Positions 7,777 to 16,230 of a stretch of 63,151 bases of DNA are shown here, piece by piece; the first letter of the stretch is position 1, and every line of letters begins with the position of its first letter. The position numbers and the translations under genes were made by a program. The DNA is from UBA2287 sp037442025. GTDB taxonomy: Bacteria; Bacteroidota; Bacteroidia; Bacteroidales; Tenuifilaceae. Below the pieces are notes generated by a model. That model was not told where the DNA came from, made no database searches, and saw only the letters and a list, made by a program, of their open reading frames with translations. Location of the stretch: the NCBI GenBank assembly GCA_037442025.1, contig JBBIRB010000012.1, positions 1 to 63,151 of the forward strand. Direction: 5' to 3'.

Positions 7777-9591
7777 TTAGAAAAATTCAACGTTATCCTC
7801 ATCTTCGGCATTTCCTTCTGCCTTTTTGTCTCCAATCGGAGCCTCTATGCCATTGTTCTTCACAATTTTATCGTGAATTTCGTGCTCGCTGGCCATTGTG
7901 TAACTTTTTCGTATGCCTTCCAGATTCTCCTTTTTATCGTTGGAGCAAACTTGGGATTCGGAACTTAGCTTGGTGTGAATTTGGTTTAGTTCACTTATAA
8001 TATTCACAATTACCTTATCGAAGAAATCGTAGTAGCGAACCTTGCGGAGCGATTCGCGAACGCTTGCCACAATGGCTTGGCTCATTTTCAAATTCTCTTC
8101 GAGCAGTATAAGGCTCCTTCCGTTCTTCCGATTTAAACTGAGAATAAGATGGTTCATGCTTTCTGAGGCTTGAGTAAATGAACCCGACTCCACTATCGAT
8201 TCCTTAAATTGCCCAATAATTTGGGATAGAGCATGGCCAATACTTTCTATTTGAAGGAAAACCTGCTGAATGGTTTTCTCGAAATTTTCAATATCGCTCG
8301 AAAGCGTTTGAAGCTGCTGAAACGACTGTTGAATACTATCGTCGGCAGATGGGCGGGGCATTGCTGAACCAAAGGCATGGCTGGTTGACTTTTTCAGCAA
8401 GTGCAGCGAGCTTTCCATGTCGCCCATGCTTTTTGAAAAGCCCTGAATTGAACCCGTTAACGATTCTAAACTTTGGGTAAAGTCGCCGCCAGCCAGAAGA
8501 AAATTATTAAGTATGTCGGCAGAACATTCGAGTTTTGAGAGCAAGCGTTGCAGCTGGTACTCCTCAGCATTGTCGTTAGCAACGCTAAACTCCTGGCACA
8601 TGGCTGCTATAAGCAGCATATCTTCGCTAAGCGCAATGAATCGCTGGGTAATTTTTTCAATGGCTTGCTGGTATTCCTTGTTGGCTCTTATGAGTTGGGC
8701 CGATTGCAATCCGGCAATATCGCGAACCCTAAGGGGCAATTTGTTCTTTTGTATCTGAACTTCATCATTCTCGTTGCCCAATTGCTCCAATTCACCTACC
8801 AATTTTTTTTGGGTATCGTGAATGTGCTCCATTTTTTGCCGAATAATGTCGTGATACTGAAGATTGGTAATAATGTCGGCAATGCTGTTGGCAGTTTTAT
8901 CGGACTGTTCTTTAAGTAGGGGTATTTGCCTCGAAGCTTCCTCGTGCTTCTCGGCAAATAGTATAATTCCGTAATGAATGTGATTGAGAATAGAGTCTAA
9001 ATCGTGAACGTTTCTGTTTCGAAGGGTATTAAAATGCTTATCGATGCTTTTTACCTGTTCTTTAAAATCAGCCAGGTTCTTTTCACACTTTAATCCCCTA
9101 TTTTTAAATTCGTTTATAATGGCATTGAGATTCAACAGGTTCTCCTCAACACTCGAGTCGTCAACATTGCCCAAAGCCGAACTCGAAATTTTTATGTTGG
9201 TGGACAACAGCTTGATGGACATGAGGTCCTGATTCAAATTTTTAAGCGGTAAAAACAATTCATCGATGTGCTGGTTGAGAGTGCCTAGGTGTAGCAAGCT
9301 GGCATCGAGTAGGGATGAAAATCGGAGTTGAGCCTGTTTAAGATTACGGTATAATGTTTCGAGGCTAATAATTAGTTCGCGCGAATTAGGAGCCGTTAGC
9401 GATTCGAAAATTTCGCTGGCGTTTTTAGAGATAACTTTCGATTGTCGGTAGTACTCCTTAAAATCGTTATTAAGGCCTAAAAAGTCGTCGGAAGAGCACT
9501 TGTGCAGTTCAATTATTTGGCCGTCGATTTTGGTAAAAATATCGATAAAATCGGTCACTCCAAATTTTTTAATGCCCCCTGTAGCGCCCAT
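7777..9591 (-). CDS. Cytosolic coiled-coil MCP/CheZ-like protein
   Basis: 604 residues, almost entirely predicted helix, with no signal peptide or membrane segment. It lacks the standard MCP signalling tip, though LLSTNIKISSSALG (129-142) faintly recalls the MCP-type helix in which LNxxIEAAR occurs. The segment LQYHDIIRQKMEHI starting at 244 carries Asp248 and Gln252, the DxxxQ spacing used by the CheZ phosphatase helix. A second, similar helix (RYYDFFDKV, near 519) lacks the Gln. The C-terminal tail is acidic and ends NVEFF. It stands second in the operon, where a receptor gene would be expected. I infer either a cytosolic receptor-like scaffold, a CheY phosphatase, or both. Confidence 0.6.
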   Translation of the reverse strand: MGATGGIKKFGVTDFIDIFTKIDGQIIELHKCSSDDFLGLNNDFKEYYRQSKVISKNASEIFESLTAPNSRELIISLETLYRNLKQAQLRFSSLLDASLLHLGTLNQHIDELFLPLKNLNQDLMSIKLLSTNIKISSSALGNVDDSSVEENLLNLNAIINEFKNRGLKCEKNLADFKEQVKSIDKHFNTLRNRNVHDLDSILNHIHYGIILFAEKHEEASRQIPLLKEQSDKTANSIADIITNLQYHDIIRQKMEHIHDTQKKLVGELEQLGNENDEVQIQKNKLPLRVRDIAGLQSAQLIRANKEYQQAIEKITQRFIALSEDMLLIAAMCQEFSVANDNAEEYQLQRLLSKLECSADILNNFLLAGGDFTQSLESLTGSIQGFSKSMGDMESSLHLLKKSTSHAFGSAMPRPSADDSIQQSFQQLQTLSSDIENFEKTIQQVFLQIESIGHALSQIIGQFKESIVESGSFTQASESMNHLILSLNRKNGRSLILLEENLKMSQAIVASVRESLRKVRYYDFFDKVIVNIISELNQIHTKLSSESQVCSNDKKENLEGIRKSYTMASEHEIHDKIVKNNGIEAPIGDKKAEGNAEDEDNVEFF

Positions 9592-9602
9592 TCACAATTT
9601 AT

Positions 9603-9971
9603 TTAAACGTTAATCGAATTGGTAAGCTCCCTAACCCTGCTTATGAATGAAAGAATATCGATGGGTTTGGCAAAAAAATGGTTGGCTCCCAAACTCTGGC
9701 ACTCATCAATATTATCTTTTGAATTTACGGCCGAAATTACAATAACAGGAATATCGGATTTATCGTTGCTATTTCTAAGCTCTTTTAAAAAATCGAATCC
9801 GCTTACTTCGGGCATAAGTAAATCGAGTAGAATGAGTTCGGGCTTTTGCTTTTCAATAATTTTGTTTGCTTCGCGCGCACCAAAAGCCGTAACCGTCTCA
9901 AATCCTTCTTCCTGCAGAATGGCCTCCAATAAAACCTGATTGGTGGCTGAATCGTCAACAATGAGTATCAT
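9603..9971 (-). CDS. Single-domain response regulator, first gene of the chemosensory operon
   Basis: 122 residues, receiver domain only, with complete phosphorylation residues: ILIVDDSAT, the acceptor Asp in LILLDLLMPEVSG, the Ser in VIVISAV, and Lys in HFFAKPID. It differs clearly from the CheY at 7041-7406. It opens the operon, 11 bases before the coiled-coil gene and about 25 bases downstream of a good Bacteroidota promoter. It may act as a phosphate sink, or as the CheY that talks to the DxxxQ protein next to it. Confidence 0.9.
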   Translation of the reverse strand: MILIVDDSATNQVLLEAILQEEGFETVTAFGAREANKIIEKQKPELILLDLLMPEVSGFDFLKELRNSNDKSDIPVIVISAVNSKDNIDECQSLGANHFFAKPIDILSFISRVRELTNSINV

Positions 9972-9996
9972 TAGTTTTGTTTATGTTTGTAATATT

Positions 9997-10027
9997 CAAA
10001 AATAGCCTTTATTGCGCTATAGCACAA
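9997..10027 (-). promoter_or_regulatory. Promoter of the chemosensory operon
   Basis: Read on the minus strand, TTG (10027-10025) is followed after 20 bases by TATTTTTG (10004-9997), an exact match to the Bacteroidota -33/-7 promoter (TTG, N19-21, TAnnTTTG). The start codon of the first gene lies 26 bases downstream. No other comparably good promoter was seen within the operon. Confidence 0.7.
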
Positions 10028-10056
10028 TACTAAATACATGAGGTTGGTTACCAAAA

Positions 10057-10078
10057 ATCGATGATTTAAATCATCGAT
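10057..10078. promoter_or_regulatory. Perfect 22-bp palindrome, probable Crp/Fnr-family operator
   Basis: ATCGATGATTT is followed directly by its exact reverse complement. The core TGAT-TTAA-ATCA has the half-site and spacing of an FNR-type box (TTGAT-N4-ATCAA). It lies between the divergent chemosensory operon and the Crp/Fnr gene. It covers the -33 region of the likely crp-side promoter and is about 30 bases upstream of the -33 of the operon promoter. An autoregulatory operator that also controls the operon is the simplest reading. Confidence 0.65.
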
Positions 10079-10091
10079 ACAAAAAAATTCC

Positions 10092-10099
10092 TATATTTA
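10092..10099 (+). promoter_or_regulatory. Probable -7 box for the Crp/Fnr gene
   Basis: TATATTTA matches seven of the eight positions of TAnnTTTG. The -33 position would fall inside the 22-bp palindrome, so a protein bound there would block or contact RNA polymerase. The leader to the ATG at 10195 would be about 90 bases. Confidence 0.4.
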
Positions 10100-10194
10100 T
10101 GAGAGCGAAAAAGGAATTTTTTTGTCCCAAAGACGCAACAATACTAACATAATCAGTATTTTGAAACGTAGCAAACTAAGTACAGGAACGATAA

Positions 10195-10881
10195 ATGGAA
10201 CAGTTTTCACTCATACAACAGTTGAACTACTTCGATTCTTTTGCTCAGCTGCTGAGCGCCGAAGAGGTTAGCCGGCTTGAATCATCGAGCAATCGTGTTG
10301 AGTACAACCGGAGGGACTTTATTGTAAAGCAAAACACGCGCTCATCACATATTCCTTTTATCTTAAAAGGCTTAGTGAAAATTTCACGTGAAATGCGAAA
10401 GGATAAAACCATAATACTTCGAATCGAAAAGCCCTCTACATTCGTAGGACTTTCATCGGTTTTTAGTAATGAAACCTTCGATTTCTCGGCCATTGCGCTT
10501 GAATCAACCGCCGTACTTTTTATCGATTCCCAGGTTTTTAGGAGTATAGTTGAGCAAAATAGTGCATTTGCATTCGAAATTATTCAGCGCCTTAGCAGGC
10601 GTAACATTTTTAATGTAGGCCGGTTAACAAGCCTTCTTTATAAGCAGCTGCCTGGCCGTGTGGCCGATATTATTCTTTACTTTTCTGAAGAAATATACAA
10701 TAGTAACACCTTCAGTTTTCCACTTACACGGCAAGAACTTGCCGAACTGGCAGGTACTACCAAAGAGAGCCTTATAAGAACCCTTTCGGAATTTAAAAAC
10801 GATAAAATTATTGACCTCGATAAAAACGTATTAACAATTTCGAGCCAAAATATTATTAAAACATTAAGCCGTTTAGGTTAA
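10195..10881 (+). CDS. Crp/Fnr-family transcriptional regulator
   Basis: 228 residues. The N-terminal cyclic-nucleotide-binding-type beta-barrel (about 20-120) is followed by a long dimer helix and a winged helix-turn-helix (about 175-215; LTRQELAELAGTTKESLIR). Glu191 and Arg195 fall at positions matching Glu209 and Arg213 of FNR, the residues that read the GA of TTGAT half-sites. This agrees with the TGAT-N4-ATCA palindrome upstream of its own gene. The protein has no cysteine at all, so it cannot be an iron-sulphur oxygen sensor like FNR. The effector is unknown. A single-domain response regulator follows 32 bases downstream. Confidence 0.9.
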   Translation: MEQFSLIQQLNYFDSFAQLLSAEEVSRLESSSNRVEYNRRDFIVKQNTRSSHIPFILKGLVKISREMRKDKTIILRIEKPSTFVGLSSVFSNETFDFSAIALESTAVLFIDSQVFRSIVEQNSAFAFEIIQRLSRRNIFNVGRLTSLLYKQLPGRVADIILYFSEEIYNSNTFSFPLTRQELAELAGTTKESLIRTLSEFKNDKIIDLDKNVLTISSQNIIKTLSRLG

Positions 10882-10913
10882 TTTTTTATTTTAGGGGTAT
10901 AAAAAATTGTCCA

Positions 10914-11303
10914 ATGCCAAGTCCATTTCGAATTCTAATTGTCGACGATATATTTGTAAACCGCCTTCTCATTAAGGAAATTGTTAAAAAAATGGATGCG
11001 GTTTGCTTCGAAGCTGAAAATGGCAAGATTGCCATCGATATTCTTATAAACGAGGCTATTGACTTGGTTCTTATGGATATTGAAATGCCCGTGATGAATG
11101 GCCTCGAAACCACCAAGTTTATTCGCGAAAAGGCTCCACTTTCAAAACGGAACGTACCCGTAATTGCACTTACTGCTCATAACCCCATGTCGTTTTTCGA
11201 CGATTATAAGGATGTAGGTTTTAACCAACTAATGACAAAACCTTACTCTGTTAGCAAGGTTCTTTCAATAATTCAGGAAGTATGTGCAGGTAAGGTCTCC
11301 TAA
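10914..11303 (+). CDS. Single-domain response regulator
   Basis: 129 residues, one receiver domain with all key residues: ILIVDDIFVN, acceptor Asp in LVLMDIEMPVMNG, Thr in VIALTAH and Lys in QLMTKPYS. The style (VDDxxxNRLL, MDxxMPVMNG) is that of receivers that are usually fused to hybrid kinases. It lies 32 bases after the Crp/Fnr gene and converges with the hybrid kinase at 11309, leaving a 5-base gap. Because that kinase has a degenerate receiver, this free receiver could be its true partner; this is inference. Confidence 0.92.
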   Translation: MPSPFRILIVDDIFVNRLLIKEIVKKMDAVCFEAENGKIAIDILINEAIDLVLMDIEMPVMNGLETTKFIREKAPLSKRNVPVIALTAHNPMSFFDDYKDVGFNQLMTKPYSVSKVLSIIQEVCAGKVS

Positions 11304-11308
11304 AGTAT

Positions 11309-13990
11309 TTACAACCTGCTTCGCTTAAGTTTTTGGCTTTCAAAGAGTGCGTCGAGAATTTTAACCTTTTCTATGGGCTTTTGAATCCAAAAAAGGCCTT
11401 CTAGCCCTTCTAGTAATGCCCCTTCTGTTTCTTTTTCACCCTGAACTGCAATAACACGTTTGCTGTATTCGGGTTTCCTTTTATACACTTCGCTAACGAA
11501 GTTCTGAAGGTTCCAGGGCTCCTTCATGCCAATGTTGGCAATAACAATATCGAACAGGGAAACAACATTATTGGTGTCATCAATAATGCTAAGAGCTTCA
11601 TTGCCATCGCGAGCCACAAAAACATTGAAATGCTTTTTAAGCATCGATTGCAAAAAGAAACGGGTATAAGTATTCTCTTCAATAATTAGCACTTTGGCTT
11701 TTTTGGGGCGTGGCCCCAAGTTTCGGCCAATATTTCTTGTTGTTAACTTGGCTCGGCCCTTCGTATGAGTTTCAGCAACAAATGAAACAGGAATTTTAAT
11801 GAAGACTATGGTGCCTGCCCCTTTACGCGAATTTACCTCAATAGATCCGTTCATTAAATTTACTAAGCGTTTTGCCAAAGCAAGCCCCAAGCCTGCACCC
11901 TGATATAACCTCGAGAGTCCTGTACTTTCCTGCTGAAAGGGTTCAAAAATATGGGGTAGATAGTCGGAGTCGATGCCAATACCGGTATCGGTAATAGCAA
12001 ACTCGACTGAGGAGTCGAATTCTTTAAAGGCAATACTGAACGATATTGAACCCTTGTCGGTATACTTTACTGCATTGCTAAGAACCACTGTAAGGATTCG
12101 CTGAATGTTTTCAGAATCGGTTATTACTTCGTGAAATGGGTCAAAACTGGTATGCAAACTGAGCCCCTTTTCATCAATTTCCTTTTTAAAACGGTCGACC
12201 ACTTTGCTAGCAAGAGCCTGTAAGTTGCAGTGCACATACTTAACCTTAAGCTTGTTCGATTCGGCTTGGCTTAGGTCAATCAAATCGTTAAGGAAGCCCA
12301 TAAGCCTATCGCTGCTAACCTTTATTTCCTTAATATATTTCGATTCGTAATCGGTTTCGGAAAATGATCTTTCGAGTAACGACGTGAACCCTATAATACC
12401 GTTGAGTGGAGTTCGAATTTCGTGACTTAGGTTGGTAAGAAACGCATTCTTAATTCGGTTACCTTCTTCGGCAATCTTCAGGGTTTCTCTTAACTCATTG
12501 GTTCTTACGTTTACTTTCTCCTCCAGCCCAAGGTTCAAACTTCTTAACTTCTCGTTGGCACGCAACAATTTTCTGTAAAGAAAATAAAGTATAAGCCCAA
12601 AAAGTAAAAAAATGAAAAGAATGGCAAGGAATAGTAGTTTTAAATCGCGTTGCCTTTTAAGGCTCACTTTTTTAAGCTCATTTTCGCTTTTTAAAAGAAT
12701 ATTCTCCTTTTCAATTTGTTCAAACTCGAACAGTACCTGTTGTTGCGATAAGTTTGCGTTAAATTTCTGATTGAGTAACCAGCTATTTACCTGCATGTAT
12801 TCCTTGTAATAAGCTAGGGCTGCACTGGGTAAGCCTTTGCTTTCATACAAATGTGAGAGCCCCAGTAGCGCATCGGCTTCAATAGCTTTGTAACCATAGA
12901 GCCGGCCAACATTCAGGGCTAATTGGTATTGCCTAACTGCGTTTTCGAATTTTCCCAACTTTGTATTTGCATCGCCCAGCAGTTTGTATACCAAGCCCTC
13001 ATTTTCGCGATCCTTTAGCGAAACAAGTATTTCGAGTGCATTGTGAAATGCATCAATTGCTTTAGAGTAATTTTTCTGGTGCAAGTAAAGTTTACCAAAC
13101 TGAATTTTTACATACGATAAGCCCATATTGTTTTTAATTCTGATATAGGTTTCGCTGGCAGCCGATAGGTTCAATAGAGCCGAATCGAGTTTACCGGTTA
13201 TTATTTGTAACTCACCCATCGATTGCTGAGCGCCAGCCAACCTTGAAGGATTGCCATTTGTGGCTTTTAAAATGCTTATTGCTTCGCGTAAACTTTGTGC
13301 GGCACTCTGAGTATTGTTCATTTTAATGTACATGGTGCCCAAATTTGTTAGCACAACAGCTATGCCCTCCTTGTCGTTAACCTGTTTTCTTACAGCTATT
13401 GATTCCCTGAAGCATATTAAGCTCTTATTATAGTGTGAAAGCCTTCCGTAGAGTATTCCTAAATTCGACAGCCCCTTTCCTAAAAGAGTCAGAAGCATCT
13501 TCTCTTCTTCCTGAGATAAAGACATTCCCATAATGTTGTTGCTCGGTATGGTACTCCAAATTTTTTTTTCAGAAGCCAAATCGGTTTTTGTACTAAAGAA
13601 AAGCTCTAAGGGCTGCTCCGATGTATAAAGCCCAAGTCCCTGAATTGTTTTTACAATTTGGAAATAGAAGCTCATCGCTTTGCTGTATTCGCCTCTCATA
13701 TCGTAGGCAACACCCAGATTGTTGTATGCATTTACCATTTCAACAACCAGTTGCCTGCTTGTTGCCAAGTCGAGAGCAGCTGTGCCGTACTTAATGCTCG
13801 AATCGAATGAACTATACCAGTAGTGGCGTGCTAGTTCGTTAAGAATTTTAGCTTTTATTGTAACATCGGCACTATTGAATTCACTCTTCAAACTATCGGC
13901 CTTTGAAATAATGCCAAGTGCGGGCAGTACTGTTAGAAAAATAAGGGGTACTATTAGTATGATCCCATATCCTTTAATAAACCTACTCAT
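11309..13990 (-). CDS. TPR-containing hybrid histidine kinase with a degenerate receiver
   Basis: 893 residues from the ATG at 13990, chosen because it starts an export signal (MSRFIKGYG, then a hydrophobic stretch); an upstream in-frame extension to 14137 is unlikely. A periplasmic array of TPR repeats (about 50-420) is followed by a membrane helix (LLFLAILFIFLLFGLILYFL), a HisKA domain with acceptor His523 in NLSHEIRTP, and an ATPase domain (DTGIGID, GAGLGLA). The C-terminal receiver reads LIIEEN in place of the Asp pair, and Asn819 (VIANIGM) in place of the acceptor Asp, while the Lys (WIQKPI) is kept. The kinase should be active but its own receiver should not accept phosphate. Confidence 0.9.
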   Translation of the reverse strand: MSRFIKGYGIILIVPLIFLTVLPALGIISKADSLKSEFNSADVTIKAKILNELARHYWYSSFDSSIKYGTAALDLATSRQLVVEMVNAYNNLGVAYDMRGEYSKAMSFYFQIVKTIQGLGLYTSEQPLELFFSTKTDLASEKKIWSTIPSNNIMGMSLSQEEEKMLLTLLGKGLSNLGILYGRLSHYNKSLICFRESIAVRKQVNDKEGIAVVLTNLGTMYIKMNNTQSAAQSLREAISILKATNGNPSRLAGAQQSMGELQIITGKLDSALLNLSAASETYIRIKNNMGLSYVKIQFGKLYLHQKNYSKAIDAFHNALEILVSLKDRENEGLVYKLLGDANTKLGKFENAVRQYQLALNVGRLYGYKAIEADALLGLSHLYESKGLPSAALAYYKEYMQVNSWLLNQKFNANLSQQQVLFEFEQIEKENILLKSENELKKVSLKRQRDLKLLFLAILFIFLLFGLILYFLYRKLLRANEKLRSLNLGLEEKVNVRTNELRETLKIAEEGNRIKNAFLTNLSHEIRTPLNGIIGFTSLLERSFSETDYESKYIKEIKVSSDRLMGFLNDLIDLSQAESNKLKVKYVHCNLQALASKVVDRFKKEIDEKGLSLHTSFDPFHEVITDSENIQRILTVVLSNAVKYTDKGSISFSIAFKEFDSSVEFAITDTGIGIDSDYLPHIFEPFQQESTGLSRLYQGAGLGLALAKRLVNLMNGSIEVNSRKGAGTIVFIKIPVSFVAETHTKGRAKLTTRNIGRNLGPRPKKAKVLIIEENTYTRFFLQSMLKKHFNVFVARDGNEALSIIDDTNNVVSLFDIVIANIGMKEPWNLQNFVSEVYKRKPEYSKRVIAVQGEKETEGALLEGLEGLFWIQKPIEKVKILDALFESQKLKRSRL

Positions 13991-14147
13991 ATTCAGTTTC
14001 GAAAAGTTTAAATATAAACGTTTCAGAAGAATAAAATGATGAACTGAATCGTTTTTTTTGATAAAAACCTTAGGGTAACCCTTCAGTGTATCAAAAAAAT
14101 ACTCGGATTGAACTGCTGAAAAAAAACAAAGTCGCAAACTAAGTGTT

Positions 14148-14155
14148 CAAATTTA
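14148..14155 (-). promoter_or_regulatory. Possible -7 box for the TPR hybrid kinase
   Basis: On the minus strand this reads TAAATTTG, an exact TAnnTTTG. No TTG is found at the ideal -33 distance. The leader to the preferred start at 13990 would be about 150 bases; nothing else was recognised in that stretch. Confidence 0.35.
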
Positions 14156-14219
14156 CCCTTAAATTAAGCCCCGATTAGCAACCAACTGCTAAATCCTATT
14201 TTTTATTTAAAAAAATAAG

Positions 14220-14227
14220 TAATTTTG
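14220..14227 (+). promoter_or_regulatory. Probable -7 box for the HU-SPOR gene
   Basis: TAATTTTG is an exact match to TAnnTTTG, 43 bases before the ATG at 14271. The -33 region is T-rich but has no clean TTG. Confidence 0.45.
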
Positions 14228-14270
14228 AAGTGATTTAAGTATTAAACTGAAACTCCAAAACATTACAAAA

Positions 14271-15503
14271 ATGACTACTCAATTCCTCCTCGAACTCATT
14301 GAGAACAACACACGGGTTATACTCCCCGATTTTGGTGCATTTTTGGTAAAAGACGACGGATCGGGTGTTTTCAAGCCCGACAATATAACCTTTAGCCCTT
14401 TCTTACGATTCAACGACGGAGTATTGGAAGATGCTCTCATAAAAAGCAAGAAAATTAGCAAAGACCAGGTTTCCAAACAAATTAATGAATTTGTTGAGCA
14501 AATTAAAACCTCACTTCTTAACGATGGCACTTTCCCATTAGGTGATTATGGGCATTTGTACCGCGACAAAAGGGGAAACATTCACTTTGCTACAAAGGAA
14601 AAAGCTGAAGCTTTAAAACAAAAAACAGAAGAGGCTGCACAACCACAGGAAAAATTGGTGGGTTCAGCAAGCTTACTAACAATTAGCGACGATGATCTAC
14701 AAACTAAGGAAACTTCAGTTCCTGAAGCTATAAAAGATGAAGCAAAACCCATTGAAAAAGAGACAAAACTTACCGAAAATGAAAAACTCACTGAAAAGCC
14801 TACACAAAAGCCTGAGCCTAAAACCATAAAAAAGCCCGAAAAAAAGAATGATATAAAAACTCCCGAAAAAAAGCAAGAACCAATACCCGAAAAACCCAAA
14901 GTTCAAGCTCCGGCAAAAAAAACTGAAGCAGGTGCGGGCAAAGCTATTTTAATGGGTGTTCTCATTGGAATTGCCTTTATTGCTATTACTGTTGCAGGTT
15001 ACTACATGTATTCAAAGGGATATATTGATTCAAATTCGAACACAGCCGACCAGCAAGAGATACTTCCAGTTAATACTCCTGATCCCATAGAAAATGAAGC
15101 CACAAGTAGCAATGAACCCAAATCTGAATTAGAAAAGGAGTTTGAAAAGGCAGCCCCATCTGAAAAACCCAAACAGGAAGCGCTTAAGCCCGAAATTAAA
15201 AAACCTGCAAGTTCTAAACCAGCTGATGCACCTAGCGATAAAAAACCGGTTCAACAACCCGTAAGCGTTCAACTAACAACCAACGGATCTTTTCATGTTG
15301 TTGTTGGTAGTTTCAGGAATGCTGAATACGCCAGTAAATTCAGCGCAGATATGGTGAAGTCTGGATTCAATTCGCGGGTTATTGTGCGTGAAAACAGCAT
15401 GCATTCAGTTACTTTAGGTTCGTACCAAACACGCGAGGAGGCAAACAAGGCACTTGAACAATTACGAAGCCAGCACCCCGGAGCTTGGATTCTTAAACAA
15501 TAA
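14271..15503 (+). CDS. HU-domain / transmembrane / SPOR-domain protein
   Basis: 410 residues in three parts. Residues 1-110 form a CCDC81-type prokaryotic HU domain (LIENNTRVILPDFGAFL, then FSPFLRFNDGVLEDAL). A long Pro/Lys/Glu-rich linker (about 125-220) leads to a membrane helix (about 225-245, KAILMGVLIGIAFIAITVAG). The C-terminal SPOR domain (about 340-410; FHVVVGSFRNAEYASKF) binds peptidoglycan lacking stem peptides at division septa. This gives an HU-like domain in the cytosol joined to a septal wall binder in the periplasm. The architecture is common in Bacteroidota; a link between chromosome and division is an inference. Confidence 0.88.
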   Translation: MTTQFLLELIENNTRVILPDFGAFLVKDDGSGVFKPDNITFSPFLRFNDGVLEDALIKSKKISKDQVSKQINEFVEQIKTSLLNDGTFPLGDYGHLYRDKRGNIHFATKEKAEALKQKTEEAAQPQEKLVGSASLLTISDDDLQTKETSVPEAIKDEAKPIEKETKLTENEKLTEKPTQKPEPKTIKKPEKKNDIKTPEKKQEPIPEKPKVQAPAKKTEAGAGKAILMGVLIGIAFIAITVAGYYMYSKGYIDSNSNTADQQEILPVNTPDPIENEATSSNEPKSELEKEFEKAAPSEKPKQEALKPEIKKPASSKPADAPSDKKPVQQPVSVQLTTNGSFHVVVGSFRNAEYASKFSADMVKSGFNSRVIVRENSMHSVTLGSYQTREEANKALEQLRSQHPGAWILKQ

Positions 15504-16230
15504 TAAGAACTTGTCGTTGGTCCTTGTGCATGTACCTCGGGTTGGTGAGGTTCATTTTCGAAGAAATACTAAAGCCCGGAGGCTTACTATAACTATTAAG
15601 CCCCAAAAGAGGGTTTTTGTAACATACCCGGGGTTTGTTTCTTACAATTCGGCAGTAAGTTTTGTGGAAAGCAAGGCCGAATGGATTAAAGCGAAGCTAA
15701 ATCTCCAGCCCGATTCCATTCCCCTTACCAACCTTAATCCCTTTTGTACGCGAAACCATAAATTAGTTTTTTTTGCTGAAGATAGATTAAACATTCTTGT
15801 TAGGGTATCGAATGGAATTATTTGTGTAAAGCATCCCAACAATTTAAATGAAACCGACAGCGTTGTGCAGCAAGCGGCCCGAAGGGGTGTCGACTTAGCC
15901 TATCGAAAGGAAGCCCATGAATACCTCCCCGAAAAGGTTTCTGAACTTGCAAAAAGATTGGGAATTGTTTACAGCAAAGTCTCTATAAAACGAACAACAT
16001 CCCGATGGGGTAGCTGCTCAGCGGCTGGCAACATTAATTTAAGTATTTACTTAATGAAACTACCCAATCACCTAATTGACTATATTATTGTTCACGAACT
16101 AGCCCACATTAAGGTGAAAAATCATAGAAAGGAATTTTGGAGTTACCTCGACATGCTAATTGGCGGCAACGCCAAGGTACTTGCAAAGGAATTAAAAAAA
16201 TATAGGGCAGAAATTCATCAACTAGTATAA
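15454..16230 (+). CDS. YgjP-type zinc metallopeptidase-like protein
   Basis: Up to 258 residues. The C-terminal half contains the HELAHIKVKNHRKEFW signature of the YgjP (DUF45) family: HExxH followed by a downstream His. The RWGSCS motif before it is also diagnostic. The ATG at 15454 overlaps the previous gene by 50 bases in another frame; a TTG at 15511 or GTG at 15526 would start just after that gene's stop, so the start is unsettled. The last bases overlap the convergent nitroreductase gene by 9. The cellular substrate of this family is not settled. Confidence 0.85.
   Translation: MNNYEASTPELGFLNNNKNLSLVLVHVPRVGEVHFRRNTKARRLTITIKPQKRVFVTYPGFVSYNSAVSFVESKAEWIKAKLNLQPDSIPLTNLNPFCTRNHKLVFFAEDRLNILVRVSNGIICVKHPNNLNETDSVVQQAARRGVDLAYRKEAHEYLPEKVSELAKRLGIVYSKVSIKRTTSRWGSCSAAGNINLSIYLMKLPNHLIDYIIVHELAHIKVKNHRKEFWSYLDMLIGGNAKVLAKELKKYRAEIHQLV

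Noticed and set aside
7777..7791. C-terminal tail NVEFF of the coiled-coil protein as a CheR/CheB tethering pentapeptide
   Set aside because: Tethering peptides have aromatic residues at the second and fifth positions (as in NWETF); here the second position is Val, so the match is not convincing.
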